DNA of 64,000 bases from Hydrogenophilus thiooxidans. Lineage in GTDB: Bacteria; Pseudomonadota; Gammaproteobacteria; Burkholderiales; Rhodocyclaceae. Under the pieces are notes generated by a model. That model was not told the DNA's origin. It did no database searches and saw nothing but the letters and a program-made list of their open reading frames with translations. Shown in pieces: positions 18,777 through 29,226 of this stretch; positions within the stretch are counted from its first letter, which is position 1, and each line of letters begins with the position of its first letter. The stretch lies in NCBI RefSeq assembly GCF_019049855.1, contig NZ_JAHLSY010000003.1:98688-162687 (forward strand), read 5' to 3'. A program made the translations under genes and the position numbers.

Positions 18777-19837
18777 CGCGTCCGCCTCATGCGCCACAGA
18801 TAAGCAAGCACCAGCAGCGCAAAAAAGAGCAGGTGCGGCGCCCAGAAACCCACGGCAAAGGGCGTTCGTCCTCGAACGACATACGCCTGAGCAAGCGACA
18901 ACAGATTCACATAGGCGAAGAACACGAGGAGCGCAACGAAGAGCGTCACACCGCGCACCGTGCGCGGTTCAGCTTCGGCAAGCGGTAACGCGAACACCAC
19001 GAGCAGCAAAGCGGCAAACGGTAAGCCGAAGCGCTGCACCAACTCACCTGCCGCCGCCCGGTGCCCCTCGTGCGCCATCTGCCACAGGGACGCGGTCGCG
19101 ACGGCACGGACACGCTGCACCTCGGAAACCGGTTTGGGCGGCGTCACCCAAAGCGCCTGTTCGCGAAATTCGATCACACGAAAGGCCAAAGGAGACGACC
19201 CCTCCTCATACCGCGCCCCTGAGACCAAAACCACCCATTTGCCATCGTCGCGATTTTCGACGCGCGCACCATCGGCAACGACGATCGTTTGTCGCCCCGC
19301 TTGCCAATGGCGCATGAAAAAAAGACCCACGGCGTTCTCGCTCCGAGGGGCGACGAAAAGGACCCGCTGCCCATCCTTCGACTCGCGAAATATCCCAGGG
19401 GCAACGGTCTGCGTCTCGTCTCGTGCTTGTGCCACAGCTTTCAAACGATCCTTCTGCTGCTCGGCGAAGGGCACCAACCAGGTCGTCAAGAGCGCCAGTC
19501 CAAGCGCCAAAACCACGCCCAACCCCAACACCGGCGCCGCCAAACGCCAACGCGACACTCCCAGCGCGCGCCAAACCGCCCATTCGCTCTCACGCACCCA
19601 CCGCTGCATCACAAGCAGCGTTGCGGCAAAGGCGCTCAGCGTCACGATGAGCGGCAGCTTCTCACTGATGGCCCACGGCAGATACGGCAAATAGAGGTCA
19701 GACGGGAGATCGCCCGCGGCAACCGTCCCCAACAGACGCACCATCGATACCGCGGTCAGGATCAATGTGAGCGCCACCGCAATGAGTAGCGCCGTGCGGC
19801 CGATCTCGGCTAGAATGGAACGATCGAAAACCTTCAT
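18773..19837 (-). CDS. lptF: LPS export ABC transporter permease LptF
   Basis: A 354-residue partner of LptG. It starts MKVFDRSILAEIGRTALLI, carries helices near 15-35, 55-75 and 100-120, the SEWAVWRALGVSRWRL coupling-helix block, a periplasmic domain, and three C-terminal helices. A longer frame to 20032 is rejected because it would overlap pepA and lacks membrane-protein character. Only 24 bases separate its start from the start of divergent pepA, so its promoter must lie within pepA. Confidence 0.92.
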   Translation of the reverse strand: MKVFDRSILAEIGRTALLIAVALTLILTAVSMVRLLGTVAAGDLPSDLYLPYLPWAISEKLPLIVTLSAFAATLLVMQRWVRESEWAVWRALGVSRWRLAAPVLGLGVVLALGLALLTTWLVPFAEQQKDRLKAVAQARDETQTVAPGIFRESKDGQRVLFVAPRSENAVGLFFMRHWQAGRQTIVVADGARVENRDDGKWVVLVSGARYEEGSSPLAFRVIEFREQALWVTPPKPVSEVQRVRAVATASLWQMAHEGHRAAAGELVQRFGLPFAALLLVVFALPLAEAEPRTVRGVTLFVALLVFFAYVNLLSLAQAYVVRGRTPFAVGFWAPHLLFFALLVLAYLWRMRRTR

Positions 19838-19861
19838 CGAAACAAAGGGAGCAGTAAACCC

Positions 19862-21412
19862 ATGAAATTTACCATATCGGATCTCCCCTTCGAAAAGATT
19901 GCGGCAACGACCCTCGTCGTACCGCTCTTTACCGACGAAACCGATCCCAATCGGGAACGGCTCGACAAAGTGACGAAAGGCAAATTCGGTCGCTTGTGGG
20001 CGCAAGAGGTCGACCGCGACGTCGTTGGGCAAATCTTCCGCTACACCGATCTTCCTGGCCTTGCGGCTTCACGCCTTCTGGTAGTTTCCCTCGGGGAACG
20101 GGGCAAATTCACCGCGCAAAAATGGGCCAAAGCAGCACAAGCCGTCGCGACCGCGCTCGCCAACGGCCCGATCGGCTCGGCTGCGCATCTTTTAGCAAGC
20201 GTCGACCTGCCGCAGATGCCGCTCGCGCAACGGCTGCGCCTCCTCACCTACTGGTTCCGTCAGGCACAGTACCGCTACGATGCCACGCTGGGCGAAAACA
20301 GTGCGAAGGCAAAATCGCCCAAAGGCGCGGATCGCGTCGAACACCTGATCCCGGAAGCGGCAACGGACGCTCTTTACCGCGCGGTTGCCGAAGGGGACGC
20401 GATTGCCGAAGGGGCGCTCCTCACCCGCCAACTCGGTGACCTACCCGCAAACGTCTGCACCCCCGAATACCTCGCGGAAACCGCCGAAAACCTGGCCAAA
20501 GCGCACGATCTGAAATGCCACGTGCTCGACAAAAAAGAGGCGGAAAAACTGGGCATGGGCGCCTTTTTGGCGGTTGCGGCCGGAGCCAAGCGTCCGCCGA
20601 AGCTCATCGTGCTCGAATACCGGGGTAGCGGCGTGAAGAAAGCGGAACGCAAACCGATCGCGCTCGTGGGCAAAGGGATCACCTTCGACACCGGCGGGAT
20701 CTGCCTCAAACCCGCGGCGCAAATGGATGAGATGAAATACGACATGTGTGGTGCAGCAACGGTATTGGGGACGATGAAAGCGATCGCGCTCATGGCGCTG
20801 CCGCTCGATGTCGTTGCCGTGATTCCAGCCACCGAAAACATGCCAGGCGGTTCGGCAACGCGTCCGGGCGACGTCGTCACCACCCTTTCGGGGAAAACGG
20901 TGGAAATTCTCAATACCGACGCCGAAGGGCGGCTGATCCTCTGCGACGCGCTCACCTATGTGCAACAGCGCTATCAGCCCAGCAAAGTGGTCGATATCGC
21001 AACACTCACTGGCGCGATCCTCATCGCACTGGGTAAAGTCGCAACAGGCCTCATGGGCAACGACGACACGCTCCTTGCCGAACTCAAAGCCGCTGGCGAC
21101 GAAGCGTTCGATCGCGCCTGGCCGCTTCCGCTCTGGGACGATTACCAGGAGCTCCTGAAGAGCCGTTTTGCCGACATCCCCAACATCTCGAGCGGGCGCG
21201 ACGCGGGTTCGATCACCGCAGCGGCATTCCTCTCCCGCTTCATCGAACCGGGCACCCCGTGGGCCCACCTCGACATCGCCGGAACCGCATGGCTTAGCGG
21301 CGAACAGAAAGGAGCAACGGGCCGCCCGGTGCCGCTGCTGACCCACTGGTTGCTGAAAGAAGCCGAACGCGCCCATGCGGCGCACGCCGAAACGGACCAA
21401 CCGGCCGATTGA
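19862..21412 (+). CDS. pepA: leucyl aminopeptidase (M17)
   Basis: A 516-residue cytosolic M17 aminopeptidase. The N-terminal macro-like domain (1-180) is followed by the dinuclear-metal catalytic domain with LVGKGITFDTGG near residue 275 (metal-binding Asp and catalytic Lys) and the signature NTDAEGRLIL near 350. It removes N-terminal residues from peptides; in some species it also binds DNA in recombination and carAB control. It is head to head with lptF and followed ten bases later by holC, a conserved pairing. Confidence 0.96.
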   Translation: MKFTISDLPFEKIAATTLVVPLFTDETDPNRERLDKVTKGKFGRLWAQEVDRDVVGQIFRYTDLPGLAASRLLVVSLGERGKFTAQKWAKAAQAVATALANGPIGSAAHLLASVDLPQMPLAQRLRLLTYWFRQAQYRYDATLGENSAKAKSPKGADRVEHLIPEAATDALYRAVAEGDAIAEGALLTRQLGDLPANVCTPEYLAETAENLAKAHDLKCHVLDKKEAEKLGMGAFLAVAAGAKRPPKLIVLEYRGSGVKKAERKPIALVGKGITFDTGGICLKPAAQMDEMKYDMCGAATVLGTMKAIALMALPLDVVAVIPATENMPGGSATRPGDVVTTLSGKTVEILNTDAEGRLILCDALTYVQQRYQPSKVVDIATLTGAILIALGKVATGLMGNDDTLLAELKAAGDEAFDRAWPLPLWDDYQELLKSRFADIPNISSGRDAGSITAAAFLSRFIEPGTPWAHLDIAGTAWLSGEQKGATGRPVPLLTHWLLKEAERAHAAHAETDQPAD

Positions 21413-21421
21413 CCCGCGACG

Positions 21422-21847
21422 ATGGTGTGCCGCGTCCGCTTCTTTCCCGATCAAAGCCATCCGCTGGATACCGCGGTGCGCCTCATTGAGCGCGCCTATC
21501 GCAGTGGCCGCCAGGTTGCGGTTCGTCTCGAAGACGAACCACAACTGGCGGCGCTCAGCAAAACTTTGTGGGAATCCCGTCCGGGGTTTTTTCTGCCCAA
21601 CGTCCGGGTGAGTGACCCCATTGCCGCAGAAACCCCGATCGTTTTGCTGCTTGCCGAAGAGACCGTTCCCACGCCACGCCCCGTTTGGGTGAACTTGGCG
21701 CGCGCCGCGTTTGCGTCGCTCCCGGACTGCGAATGGCTTTTCGAAATCGTCGGAACCAGTGAAGCGGACAAAGCGCCCGCGCGTAAACGCTACCGATACT
21801 ACCGCGCTTTGGGTTGCGCGGTCGATGTTGCCCGAGGAACGCCATGA
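21422..21847 (+). CDS. holC: DNA polymerase III chi subunit
   Basis: A 141-residue HolC protein. Family features: VRFFPDQSHPLDTAVRLIERAYRSGRQVAV near the start, the conserved Trp in LWESRPGFFLPN and the late block CEWLFEIVG ... ARKRYRYYRALGC. Chi links the clamp loader to SSB through psi. Genes pepA-holC-valS are a well-known cluster, and its stop overlaps the next start (ATGA). Confidence 0.92.
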   Translation: MVCRVRFFPDQSHPLDTAVRLIERAYRSGRQVAVRLEDEPQLAALSKTLWESRPGFFLPNVRVSDPIAAETPIVLLLAEETVPTPRPVWVNLARAAFASLPDCEWLFEIVGTSEADKAPARKRYRYYRALGCAVDVARGTP

Positions 21848-22272
21848 TGGTTCGCCCCCCTTTTGCCGATGACGACCGCCCCGCATGGGAGACTCCCTTG
21901 CGTTCCACCGCCAACACCGCTGCGCTCACCTTGCCGGAAATCCCGCCGGTACCGCTCGACGCGTTGCCGGTGTTGACCGAAAAAGCGGAGCTTGCGGCTT
22001 CCCAAACCGTGCAAGCGCCTTGCGTTTCACCACCTCCGCCAGAAACAGCCACCGCCACAACCGCAGCCAAACCCTTGTCACCCGGAGTCTCTGACCCAGT
22101 TCCCAACGCTCCGGCCGTGGTAACAGAAGCGGAGGACGAAGCGTTTGCGCGTTGGGTTGCCGAACGCACCGCCGCGCTCGTGCAGGAAGAGCTCACGGCG
22201 CTCACCGAACGGGTCGTTGCGCGGCTCGAATGGGAACTCAAGCAAAAACGGCGCGAGCGCAACCGGCTATAA
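21844..22272 (+). CDS. unrecognised small protein between holC and valS
   Basis: A 142-residue protein without a recognised domain. The first 95 residues are rich in Pro, Ala and Thr and look disordered; the last 45 ([41 protein letters not shown] in overlapping pieces) form one charged amphipathic helix, probably a coiled coil. The ATG overlaps the holC stop, so it is translated with holC. Short acidic or proline-rich proteins occur at this position in other betaproteobacteria, as far as I recall, but no function is known to me. Confidence 0.6.
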   Translation: MMVRPPFADDDRPAWETPLRSTANTAALTLPEIPPVPLDALPVLTEKAELAASQTVQAPCVSPPPPETATATTAAKPLSPGVSDPVPNAPAVVTEAEDEAFARWVAERTAALVQEELTALTERVVARLEWELKQKRRERNRL

Positions 22273-22303
22273 TTCCCCTTTTACCGATGCAACCCGGACG
22301 ACG

Positions 22304-25159
22304 ATGGAACTCGAGAAAAGCTTCAACCCTGCTGCGATCGAACAACCGCTCTACCGCCATTGGGAAAGCGCGGGTTATTTCAAAACGGGTTTCGACCCCG
22401 GCAAAAAACGGGCCTACTGCATCCTGATGCCGCCCCCCAACGTCACCGGAACGCTCCACATGGGGCACGGCTTCAACCAGACGATCATGGACACCCTCAT
22501 CCGCTGGCGCCGAATGAGCGGCGACAACGTGCTTTGGCAACCCGGAACCGACCACGCCGGTATCGCCACGCAGATCGTCGTCGAACGGCTGCTCGAAAAA
22601 GAGGGACGGACCCGTCAAGAGCTCGGCCGCGAAAAGTTCCTGGAGCGCGTCTGGCAGTGGAAAGAGTACTCGGGCAGCACCATCACCCAACAGATGCGCC
22701 GGCTCGGCTCCTCCGCCGACTGGAGCCGCGAACGCTTCACGATGGATGAGGGGCTTTCGCGCGTCGTGATCCAGACCTTCGTTCGCCTCTACCGCGAAGG
22801 GCTGATCTACCGCGGCAAGCGGCTCGTCAACTGGGACCCCAAACTCAAAACCGCCGTCTCCGACCTCGAAGTGAGTGCGGAAGAAGAGGAGAGCTTCCTG
22901 TGGTCGATCCGCTATCCGCTTGCCGACGGCCCCGTGGATGGCGTCGAGGGCGTGATCGTCGCCACCACCCGCCCCGAAACCCTCTTTGGTGACACCGCGG
23001 TGATGGTCCACCCCGACGACGAACGCTACCGCCACCTCATCGGTAAAACGGTTCTGTTGCCGCTCGCGAACCGCCGCATCCCGATCATCGCCGACGAAGC
23101 GGTCGACCCCACCTTTGGCACCGGCTGTGTCAAAGTCACACCGGCGCACGACTTCAACGACTTCGCGGTGGGGCAACGCCACAACCTCCCGATGATCAAC
23201 ATCATGCGGCTCGACGCCCACCTCAACGACAACGTCCCCGAGCCATTCCGTGGGCTCGACCGCTTCGTGGCGCGCGAACGCGTGGTCGAAGCGCTCAAGG
23301 CAGAGGGGCTACTCGTCGACGTCAAACCCCACCGCGCGATGATCCCGCGCGGCGACCGCACCGGTGTCGTTCTTGAACCGATGCTTACCGACCAGTGGTT
23401 CGTTGCCACCACCAAGCCTGCGCCCGACGGCAAATCGCTCGCGCAGAAGGCGCTCGAGGCCGTTGATACCGGCGAAATCCGTTTCATCCCGGAAAACTGG
23501 ACCAACACCTACCGTCAATGGCTCACCAACATCCAAGATTGGTGCATCTCCCGCCAACTCTGGTGGGGGCACCAGATCCCCGCTTGGTACGCCGCCGAAG
23601 ACGAGGGCAAAGAGAACCCGCGCTTCTGGGTTGCCCATGACGAAACGGAAGCGGCGCAGCTTGCCGCTGCCGATGGTTACAGCGGCCCGCTCGTGCGCGA
23701 CCCCGACGTGCTCGACACCTGGTACTCGTCCGCGCTCTGGCCCTTTTCGACCCTCGATTGGACACCGGAATACCCGGCGAAATCGAACCCGGCGCTCGAC
23801 CTCTACCTCCCCTCGTCGGTGTTGGTGACTGGCTTTGACATCATCTTTTTCTGGGTGGCGCGCATGGTGATGATGACCACCCACATCACCGGGAAAATCC
23901 CGTTCCGCGACGTTTACGTGCACGGGCTCATCCGAGACGCCGAAGGGCAGAAGATGTCGAAGTCGAAGGGGAACGTGCTCGACCCGATCGACCTCATTGA
24001 TGGCATCTCGCTCGATGCGCTCATCGAAAAACGCACCTTCGGTTTGATGAACCCGAAGCAAGCCGAAACCATCGCCGCGCGCACCCGCAAAGAGTTCCCA
24101 AACGGGATCCCCGCGTTTGGTGCGGACGCGCTGCGCTTTACCTTCGCCAGTCTCGCCTCACCCGGGCGTGACATCAAGTTCGACTTGAACCGGTGCGAAG
24201 GGTACCGCAACTTCTGCAACAAATTGTGGAACGCCGCGCGCTTCGTGTTGATGAACACCGAAGGACACGATTGCGGCTTGGCAGACCACCAGCCGAATGC
24301 CTGCCAAGGCGAATACCTCGACTTTTCGTTTGTCGACCGTTGGATCGTCTCGCGACTGCAACGCGCCGAACACGAAGCCGACCAGCATCTCAACGCCTAC
24401 CGTTTCGACCTTTTGGCACGCACCCTCTACGAATTCATCTGGGACGAGTATTGCGACTGGTACCTGGAGCTCGCGAAAGTCCAGCTCAAGAACGGCACCG
24501 CGGCCCAACAACGCGCCACACGGCGAACCCTTCTGCGGGTATTGGAAGCGACATTGCGCCTTGCCCATCCGGTGATCCCCTTCATCACTGAAACCCTGTG
24601 GCAAGCCGTCGCCCCGGTTGCCGCGCGCAAAACCACCGACTCGATCATGCTCGCGCCCTACCCTGTCGCGCAACCCGAACGTATCGACGAAGCGGCGGAA
24701 GCCGCGATGGCCGACCTCAAAGCGATCATCAACGAAGTGCGCAGTATTCGCACTCAGATGGGGCTCAAACCCGGCGAACGTGTTCCGTTGCTCGTCACCG
24801 GCTTCGACGCCGCGCAAGCCGAGCGGTTTGCCCCTTACATCGAAGCACTGGCCAGGGTCTCGGCGGTTCGAGTCGTTCCCGAACTGCCTGAGCAACTCCT
24901 TGCCCCAGTCGCCGTTGCCGCAGGCGGGCAATGGATGCTCGAAGTCACCGTCGATCTCGAAGCCGAAAAGGCTCGGCTGACGAAAGAGCGGCAGCGGCTC
25001 ACCAACGAAATCGCGCGCGCCCAAGGGAAACTGGCAAACGAAGCGTTCGTTACGCGCGCTCCTGCAGCGGTCGTTGCCCAAGAACGCGAACGTCTGGCGA
25101 AATTCACCGAAGAGTTGGCCCAGATCGACGCACAGCTGGCCAGACTCGAACGGCGCTGA
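22304..25159 (+). CDS. valS: valyl-tRNA synthetase
   Basis: A 951-residue class Ia synthetase. The HIGH-type motif is [11 protein letters not shown] near residue 48, the editing (CP1) domain spans about 170-390, and the KMSKS loop is [10 protein letters not shown] near residue 550. The C-terminal coiled coil (about 885-951, [20 protein letters not shown]) that grips tRNA-Val is complete. TATAAT at 22268-22273, inside the end of the previous gene, may give valS its own promoter, but no -35 box matches. A terminator-like hairpin follows. Confidence 0.97.
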   Translation: MELEKSFNPAAIEQPLYRHWESAGYFKTGFDPGKKRAYCILMPPPNVTGTLHMGHGFNQTIMDTLIRWRRMSGDNVLWQPGTDHAGIATQIVVERLLEKEGRTRQELGREKFLERVWQWKEYSGSTITQQMRRLGSSADWSRERFTMDEGLSRVVIQTFVRLYREGLIYRGKRLVNWDPKLKTAVSDLEVSAEEEESFLWSIRYPLADGPVDGVEGVIVATTRPETLFGDTAVMVHPDDERYRHLIGKTVLLPLANRRIPIIADEAVDPTFGTGCVKVTPAHDFNDFAVGQRHNLPMINIMRLDAHLNDNVPEPFRGLDRFVARERVVEALKAEGLLVDVKPHRAMIPRGDRTGVVLEPMLTDQWFVATTKPAPDGKSLAQKALEAVDTGEIRFIPENWTNTYRQWLTNIQDWCISRQLWWGHQIPAWYAAEDEGKENPRFWVAHDETEAAQLAAADGYSGPLVRDPDVLDTWYSSALWPFSTLDWTPEYPAKSNPALDLYLPSSVLVTGFDIIFFWVARMVMMTTHITGKIPFRDVYVHGLIRDAEGQKMSKSKGNVLDPIDLIDGISLDALIEKRTFGLMNPKQAETIAARTRKEFPNGIPAFGADALRFTFASLASPGRDIKFDLNRCEGYRNFCNKLWNAARFVLMNTEGHDCGLADHQPNACQGEYLDFSFVDRWIVSRLQRAEHEADQHLNAYRFDLLARTLYEFIWDEYCDWYLELAKVQLKNGTAAQQRATRRTLLRVLEATLRLAHPVIPFITETLWQAVAPVAARKTTDSIMLAPYPVAQPERIDEAAEAAMADLKAIINEVRSIRTQMGLKPGERVPLLVTGFDAAQAERFAPYIEALARVSAVRVVPELPEQLLAPVAVAAGGQWMLEVTVDLEAEKARLTKERQRLTNEIARAQGKLANEAFVTRAPAAVVAQERERLAKFTEELAQIDAQLARLERR

Positions 25160-25192
25160 GTGCGCTAGCAAAAACAGGAACTTCTGTCAAGG

Positions 25193-25218
25193 CGGGGAAA
25201 TCCCGCTTTCCCCGTTTT
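25193..25218 (+). terminator. probable terminator after valS
   Basis: Eight-base stem CGGGGAAA / TTTCCCCG, six-base loop, followed by TTTT. The T-run is short, so efficiency is uncertain. The ABC importer genes start 51 bases further on. Confidence 0.6.
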
Positions 25219-25269
25219 GACCGATTCACTACAATCGTGCGGTTCGTTCGATTGCGTGGAGGTACCGCG

Positions 25270-26034
25270 ATGAAGCGCCTGCTGATCACTGTGTTTGCCG
25301 CATTGTCTGTACTGACTGCCCCAGCATGGGCACGGGACTGGCAGACCATCCAGGCTTCTGGGAAACTGCACGCGATCACCGAGGGCGCTTTCTATCCCTT
25401 CAACTACTTCGAAGGACAAACGCTCACAGGGTTTGAAGTGGAACTCGCTGAAGCGATCGCCAAAGAACTCGGGCTTGCCATCGAATGGCGTACGGTGCCC
25501 TTCGACGCGCAGATCGCTGCAATCCAGCAGGGACGGTACGACTTCGCAATCGCTTCGCACGGGTACACCGAACAACGCGCCAAAGCGGTCGATTTCACCA
25601 ACCCGCACTATTGCACTGGTGGGATGATCGCGGCCCGCAAAGACGGCCCGTTGACCGTCAAAGCGCTGGCTGGAAAAACGGTGGCGGTTCAAATTGGCAC
25701 CAGCTACCTCGAAAACGCACGCAAAATTCCCGGACTCAAAGCGCTGAAAACCTACAAATCGGACCCGGAAGCGTTCGCAGCGCTCAAAGCCGGCAAAGTC
25801 GACGCCTGGATCTCCGACCGTTTTCTGGTCAAAGCCACGCTCGAGAAAAACGGTGATCCCAACCTGGCAGCTGGCGAACAAGTTTTCTATGAGCGCGTCT
25901 CGATGATTCTGCAAAAGAACAACCCCGAACTCAAGGAAAAACTCAACGAAGGGCTTGCCGCGATCATGCGCAACGGTGTCTACCAACGCCTGTCGCAAAA
26001 ATACTTCGGCGAAGACGTCTCCTGCCCCGAGTGA
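25270..26034 (+). CDS. periplasmic polar amino-acid-binding protein of an ABC importer
   Basis: A 254-residue family-3 solute-binding protein. The signal peptide covers residues 1-21 with a likely cut after APAWA. The mature part shows the fold of the ArtJ/HisJ/FliY group: AITEGAFYPFNYFEGQTLTGFEVELAEAIAKEL (in part), QIAAIQQGRYDFAIA and the late VDAWISDRFLVK. GGAGG is five bases before the ATG. The next two genes encode permease and ATPase on the same strand. Ligand is not readable; polar or basic amino acids, or cystine, are possible. Confidence 0.9.
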   Translation: MKRLLITVFAALSVLTAPAWARDWQTIQASGKLHAITEGAFYPFNYFEGQTLTGFEVELAEAIAKELGLAIEWRTVPFDAQIAAIQQGRYDFAIASHGYTEQRAKAVDFTNPHYCTGGMIAARKDGPLTVKALAGKTVAVQIGTSYLENARKIPGLKALKTYKSDPEAFAALKAGKVDAWISDRFLVKATLEKNGDPNLAAGEQVFYERVSMILQKNNPELKEKLNEGLAAIMRNGVYQRLSQKYFGEDVSCPE

Positions 26035-26066
26035 TCGGTTGATCCTGCGCGGAGCTCGACCTCATC

Positions 26067-26825
26067 ATGGACTGGATTCGCCACCATCCTGGCGCAGCGA
26101 TCTTTACCGCGCTGATCGGTCTGTTGATTTTCCTTTGGGGGATGGCGATCCCCCTCTCCTACGCCCCAGAACCGATCGGCCCCGCGGCGGAGCTCTTTGC
26201 CGAAGGAACGCGGGTGACCGTCGGGCTCACGGTCGTCTCCGGTCTTGCCGGGCTGGTCCTTGGTGTCCTCGTTGGATTGGGTAACCTGTCCCCGATCAAA
26301 CCGATCCGTTGGTTCTGCGCGTTTTACGTGTGGGTCCTGCGTGGCACCCCGCTCCTTCTACAAATCTTGTTCGTCTGGTTGGTCCTTCCCACCCTCTTGC
26401 CCGCGCAATGGTCGCTCTCTGACTTCACCCTGGCCGCAATCGCCCTTTCGCTCAACATCGGCGCCTACAATTCGGAATGCGTCCGGGCCGGCATCCTTGC
26501 CGTTCCCCATGGGCAGATCGAAGCCGCAAAAGCGCTCGGGTTCTCCCCCTTCCAAACCTTCTGGGACATCGTCCTGCCCCAAAGCATGCGGATCGCGCTC
26601 CCGGCTTTGGCCAACAACCTGGCGTCGCTCGTCAAAGATTCGTCGCTTGCCTACGCGATCAGCGTGGTCGAACTCACGATGGTCGGCTACCGCATCCAAG
26701 CCGAAAGTTACCAACCGATCCCTGTGTTTCTGACCGTCGGAGCGATCTATCTCATTCTCACTACGGCGTTTACCACCATGACCAACGCGATCGAGCAGAT
26801 GCTCGACGTCGGCCGGAAGCGCTGA
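26067..26825 (+). CDS. polar amino-acid ABC transporter permease
   Basis: A 252-residue permease of the His/Glu/Gln/Arg family. Five or six membrane helices, with the signature VLRGTPLLLQILFVW near residue 90 and the EAA loop EAAKALGFSPFQTFWDIVLPQ near 150-170 that contacts the ATPase. Only one permease gene is present, so it probably works as a homodimer. It begins 32 bases after the binding protein and ends three bases before the ATPase gene. Confidence 0.93.
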   Translation: MDWIRHHPGAAIFTALIGLLIFLWGMAIPLSYAPEPIGPAAELFAEGTRVTVGLTVVSGLAGLVLGVLVGLGNLSPIKPIRWFCAFYVWVLRGTPLLLQILFVWLVLPTLLPAQWSLSDFTLAAIALSLNIGAYNSECVRAGILAVPHGQIEAAKALGFSPFQTFWDIVLPQSMRIALPALANNLASLVKDSSLAYAISVVELTMVGYRIQAESYQPIPVFLTVGAIYLILTTAFTTMTNAIEQMLDVGRKR

Positions 26826-26828
26826 ATC

Positions 26829-27575
26829 ATGAACGAACACCCGATCATCGAAGCCATCGACGTCCATAAACGGTACGGCGCTTTTCACGCGCTCAAAGGG
26901 GTGACCGCCCGGTTCTATCCCGGCGAAGTCACCGCCATTTTGGGCCCTTCCGGTTCGGGCAAGTCGACATTCCTGCGCATGCTCAATCGACTGGAAAAGC
27001 ACGACGCAGGTCAAATCTTCATCGACGGCATCGAACTCAACGACGATCCGAAGCACCTGGCTGCCATCCGACGGGAAGTCGGGATGGTGTTTCAGAATTT
27101 CAACCTATTTACCCACCTCACCGTTCTGCGCAACGTCGCTCTGGCACCGATGCGCATTCGTAAAGTCGCCCGCAAAGCAGCGGAAACGAGAGCAATGGCG
27201 CTTCTTGAACGGGTGGGCTTGGCCGACCACGCGCACAAATACCCGATTCAACTCTCAGGGGGGCAACAACAGCGCGTGGCGATTGCCCGCGCACTGGCGA
27301 TGGACCCCAAAGTGCTCCTCTTCGACGAACCGACCTCCGCCCTCGACCCCGAAATGGTCAATGAGGTTCTGACGGTAATGCGCGAACTGGCCCACACCGG
27401 CATCACGATGCTCGTGGTCACCCATGAGATGGGATTTGCCCGCGAAGTCGCCGATCGCGTCCTCTTTTTCGACCAGGGCAGCATCCTGGAAGACACCACG
27501 CCAGACCGCTTCTTCAACGATCCGGCACACGAACGCGCACGCGCGTTTCTGGCACAAGTCAAACACGGGTTCTAA
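26829..27575 (+). CDS. polar amino-acid ABC transporter ATP-binding protein
   Basis: A 248-residue ATPase. Walker A is GPSGSGKST near residue 38, the Q-loop follows in [13 protein letters not shown], the ABC signature is [16 protein letters not shown] near 140, and Walker B is [12 protein letters not shown] with the H-loop [12 protein letters not shown]. It closely follows the GlnQ/ArtP/HisP pattern. Third gene of the importer operon. Confidence 0.95.
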   Translation: MNEHPIIEAIDVHKRYGAFHALKGVTARFYPGEVTAILGPSGSGKSTFLRMLNRLEKHDAGQIFIDGIELNDDPKHLAAIRREVGMVFQNFNLFTHLTVLRNVALAPMRIRKVARKAAETRAMALLERVGLADHAHKYPIQLSGGQQQRVAIARALAMDPKVLLFDEPTSALDPEMVNEVLTVMRELAHTGITMLVVTHEMGFAREVADRVLFFDQGSILEDTTPDRFFNDPAHERARAFLAQVKHGF

Positions 27576-27596
27576 AATTTTCCGCTTCGGTGCGCT

Positions 27597-28196
27597 ATGA
27601 CCAACGAACTGCTCTCGCTGCTCGTCCTGTTGCTGATCCTGTTGGATCCGGTTGGCAACATTCCACTGTTGATCTCGTTGCTGCGCGGCGTCGCCCATGA
27701 GCGACGCGTCCACATCATCGTGCGGGAAAACCTGATCGCAGCAGCACTGCTCGTCCTCTTCGTCTTTTTTGGCGACTGGCTCCTTTCCACCCTACGCCTC
27801 ACCCCTGCTGCATTGGAAATCTCGAGCGGAATCATCCTGTTTCTGATCGCAGTGCGTATGGTTTTCCCTTCGCCCACCTCTGCACCCGAAGAGGCGATGC
27901 GACAAGAAGAACCGCTGATCGTACCGATTGCCGTTCCGATGATCGCCGGCCCTGCGGCGCTTGCCACCGTATTGCTCACTGCGCGCCAAGGGTTCGAACC
28001 GCTCACCCTGATCCTGGCGATTCTGGCGGCAGTAGCGATCAATACCGTTGCCCTTTTGGCGGGCGAGCGCATTGCGCAACGCCTAGGTCGCGCCGGTATG
28101 GCTGCAATGGAACGGCTGATGGGGCTGATTCTCACGACGATGGCCGTGCAGATGCTGATATCCGGTTTGCGCGCCGCCTTTTTCGCCGCGTCGTGA
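27597..28196 (+). CDS. MarC-family integral membrane protein (UPF0056)
   Basis: A 199-residue protein with six predicted helices. The family pattern is clear: LLDPVGNIPLLISLLRG near the start, ALEISSGIILFLIAVRMV, IAVPMIAGPAALATVLL, and IAQRLGRAGMAAMERLMGLIL near the end. MarC proteins have no firmly known function; the early link to multiple antibiotic resistance was not upheld. It lies 21 bases behind the ABC ATPase and may be cotranscribed. Confidence 0.88.
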   Translation: MTNELLSLLVLLLILLDPVGNIPLLISLLRGVAHERRVHIIVRENLIAAALLVLFVFFGDWLLSTLRLTPAALEISSGIILFLIAVRMVFPSPTSAPEEAMRQEEPLIVPIAVPMIAGPAALATVLLTARQGFEPLTLILAILAAVAINTVALLAGERIAQRLGRAGMAAMERLMGLILTTMAVQMLISGLRAAFFAAS

Positions 28197-28229
28197 GCGT
28201 CACGATCAGCCACCATTAGGTAACCGACG

Positions 28230-29171
28230 ATGAGCCCCCGTACTGCCGACCTGTTGCTGCTCACCGCTGCAGCCATCTGGGGCAGCACCTTCGTGGCCCA
28301 AAAAGAAGGGATGGACCATTTCGGTCCGTTTCTCTATACGGGTCTGCGTTTTTTCTTGGGTCTGTCGCTCTTGGTTCCGCTGGCGCTAAGACAATGGCAT
28401 ACCTACCGCCGGCGCCATGCCACGCCCACGCCTCGGCAGCTCTGGCCCATTGCCGGGTTGGGACTCTTGCTCGGTACTGGGATCGTCCTCCAACAGATCG
28501 GGATCGTTTCCACTACGGTCAGCAATGCGGGCTTCTTGACCGCGCTTTATATTCCTCTGGTCCCGATCCTCGCGTGGTTACTCGACGGCAACCGACCCCA
28601 TTGGCTCGTTTTCCCGCTCACACTCCTCACTTTTTTTGGCACCTTCCTCTTGGCTGGCGGCCAGTTCGACGGGTTCAACCGTGGTGATGGGTGGGTCATC
28701 CTCAGTAGCCTCTTCTGGGCACTGCACGTCCATTTCGTCGGTCACGTCGTCGCCCGCTTAGGAATGCCCATCGTGATCGCGTTCGGGCAATATCTGGTCT
28801 GTGCGGTGCTGACGACTGCCCTAGGGTTGCTGTTCGAGCCGTTCGACCTGGCTGCGCTTCAGGCCGGTTGGCTGACGATCGCCTACGGCGGGATACTCTC
28901 GGTTGGTATCGGCTTTACCCTGCAGGTGATCGCACAACGCCACACACGCCCTTCGGAAGCAGCGATCATTCTGAGTTCGGAAGTGCTTTTTGCGGCGCTG
29001 GGGGGCGTTCTCTATTTCGGCGAACGGCTGACTCCGCTCCAATGGCTCGGCGGGTTGCTGATTTTCGTCAGTATCGTCCTCATCCAGCTCCCGTGGCCTA
29101 AGCGCGCGATCGCTGCCGCACCTCAGCACGGCACGACGCTATGCGCTTCACAAAAAGAAGAGCGCTCTTGA
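28230..29171 (+). CDS. EamA/DMT-family transporter
   Basis: A 313-residue protein with ten predicted helices in two EamA repeats, starting DLLLLTAAAIWGSTFVAQKEGM and with the second repeat from about residue 155 (GWVILSSLFWALHVHFVGHV). The DMT superfamily exports amino acids, purines or other metabolites; the substrate here is unknown. It is on the same strand as the ABC importer and MarC genes with short gaps. Confidence 0.9.
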   Translation: MSPRTADLLLLTAAAIWGSTFVAQKEGMDHFGPFLYTGLRFFLGLSLLVPLALRQWHTYRRRHATPTPRQLWPIAGLGLLLGTGIVLQQIGIVSTTVSNAGFLTALYIPLVPILAWLLDGNRPHWLVFPLTLLTFFGTFLLAGGQFDGFNRGDGWVILSSLFWALHVHFVGHVVARLGMPIVIAFGQYLVCAVLTTALGLLFEPFDLAALQAGWLTIAYGGILSVGIGFTLQVIAQRHTRPSEAAIILSSEVLFAALGGVLYFGERLTPLQWLGGLLIFVSIVLIQLPWPKRAIAAAPQHGTTLCASQKEERS

Positions 29172-29226
29172 CGACGCGCGCAACGGGATTTCCGTGGCTC
29201 ACGTGACCACCGAAAACCCTTGTTGT

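Noticed and set aside
19838..20032. A 65-residue N-terminal extension of lptF
   Set aside because: It overlaps the start of pepA, lacks membrane-protein features and lengthens the protein beyond the family.
25160..25269. A riboswitch before the amino-acid ABC importer
   Set aside because: The 110-base gap holds a simple terminator hairpin and a weak -10 box; no known aptamer core was recognised.
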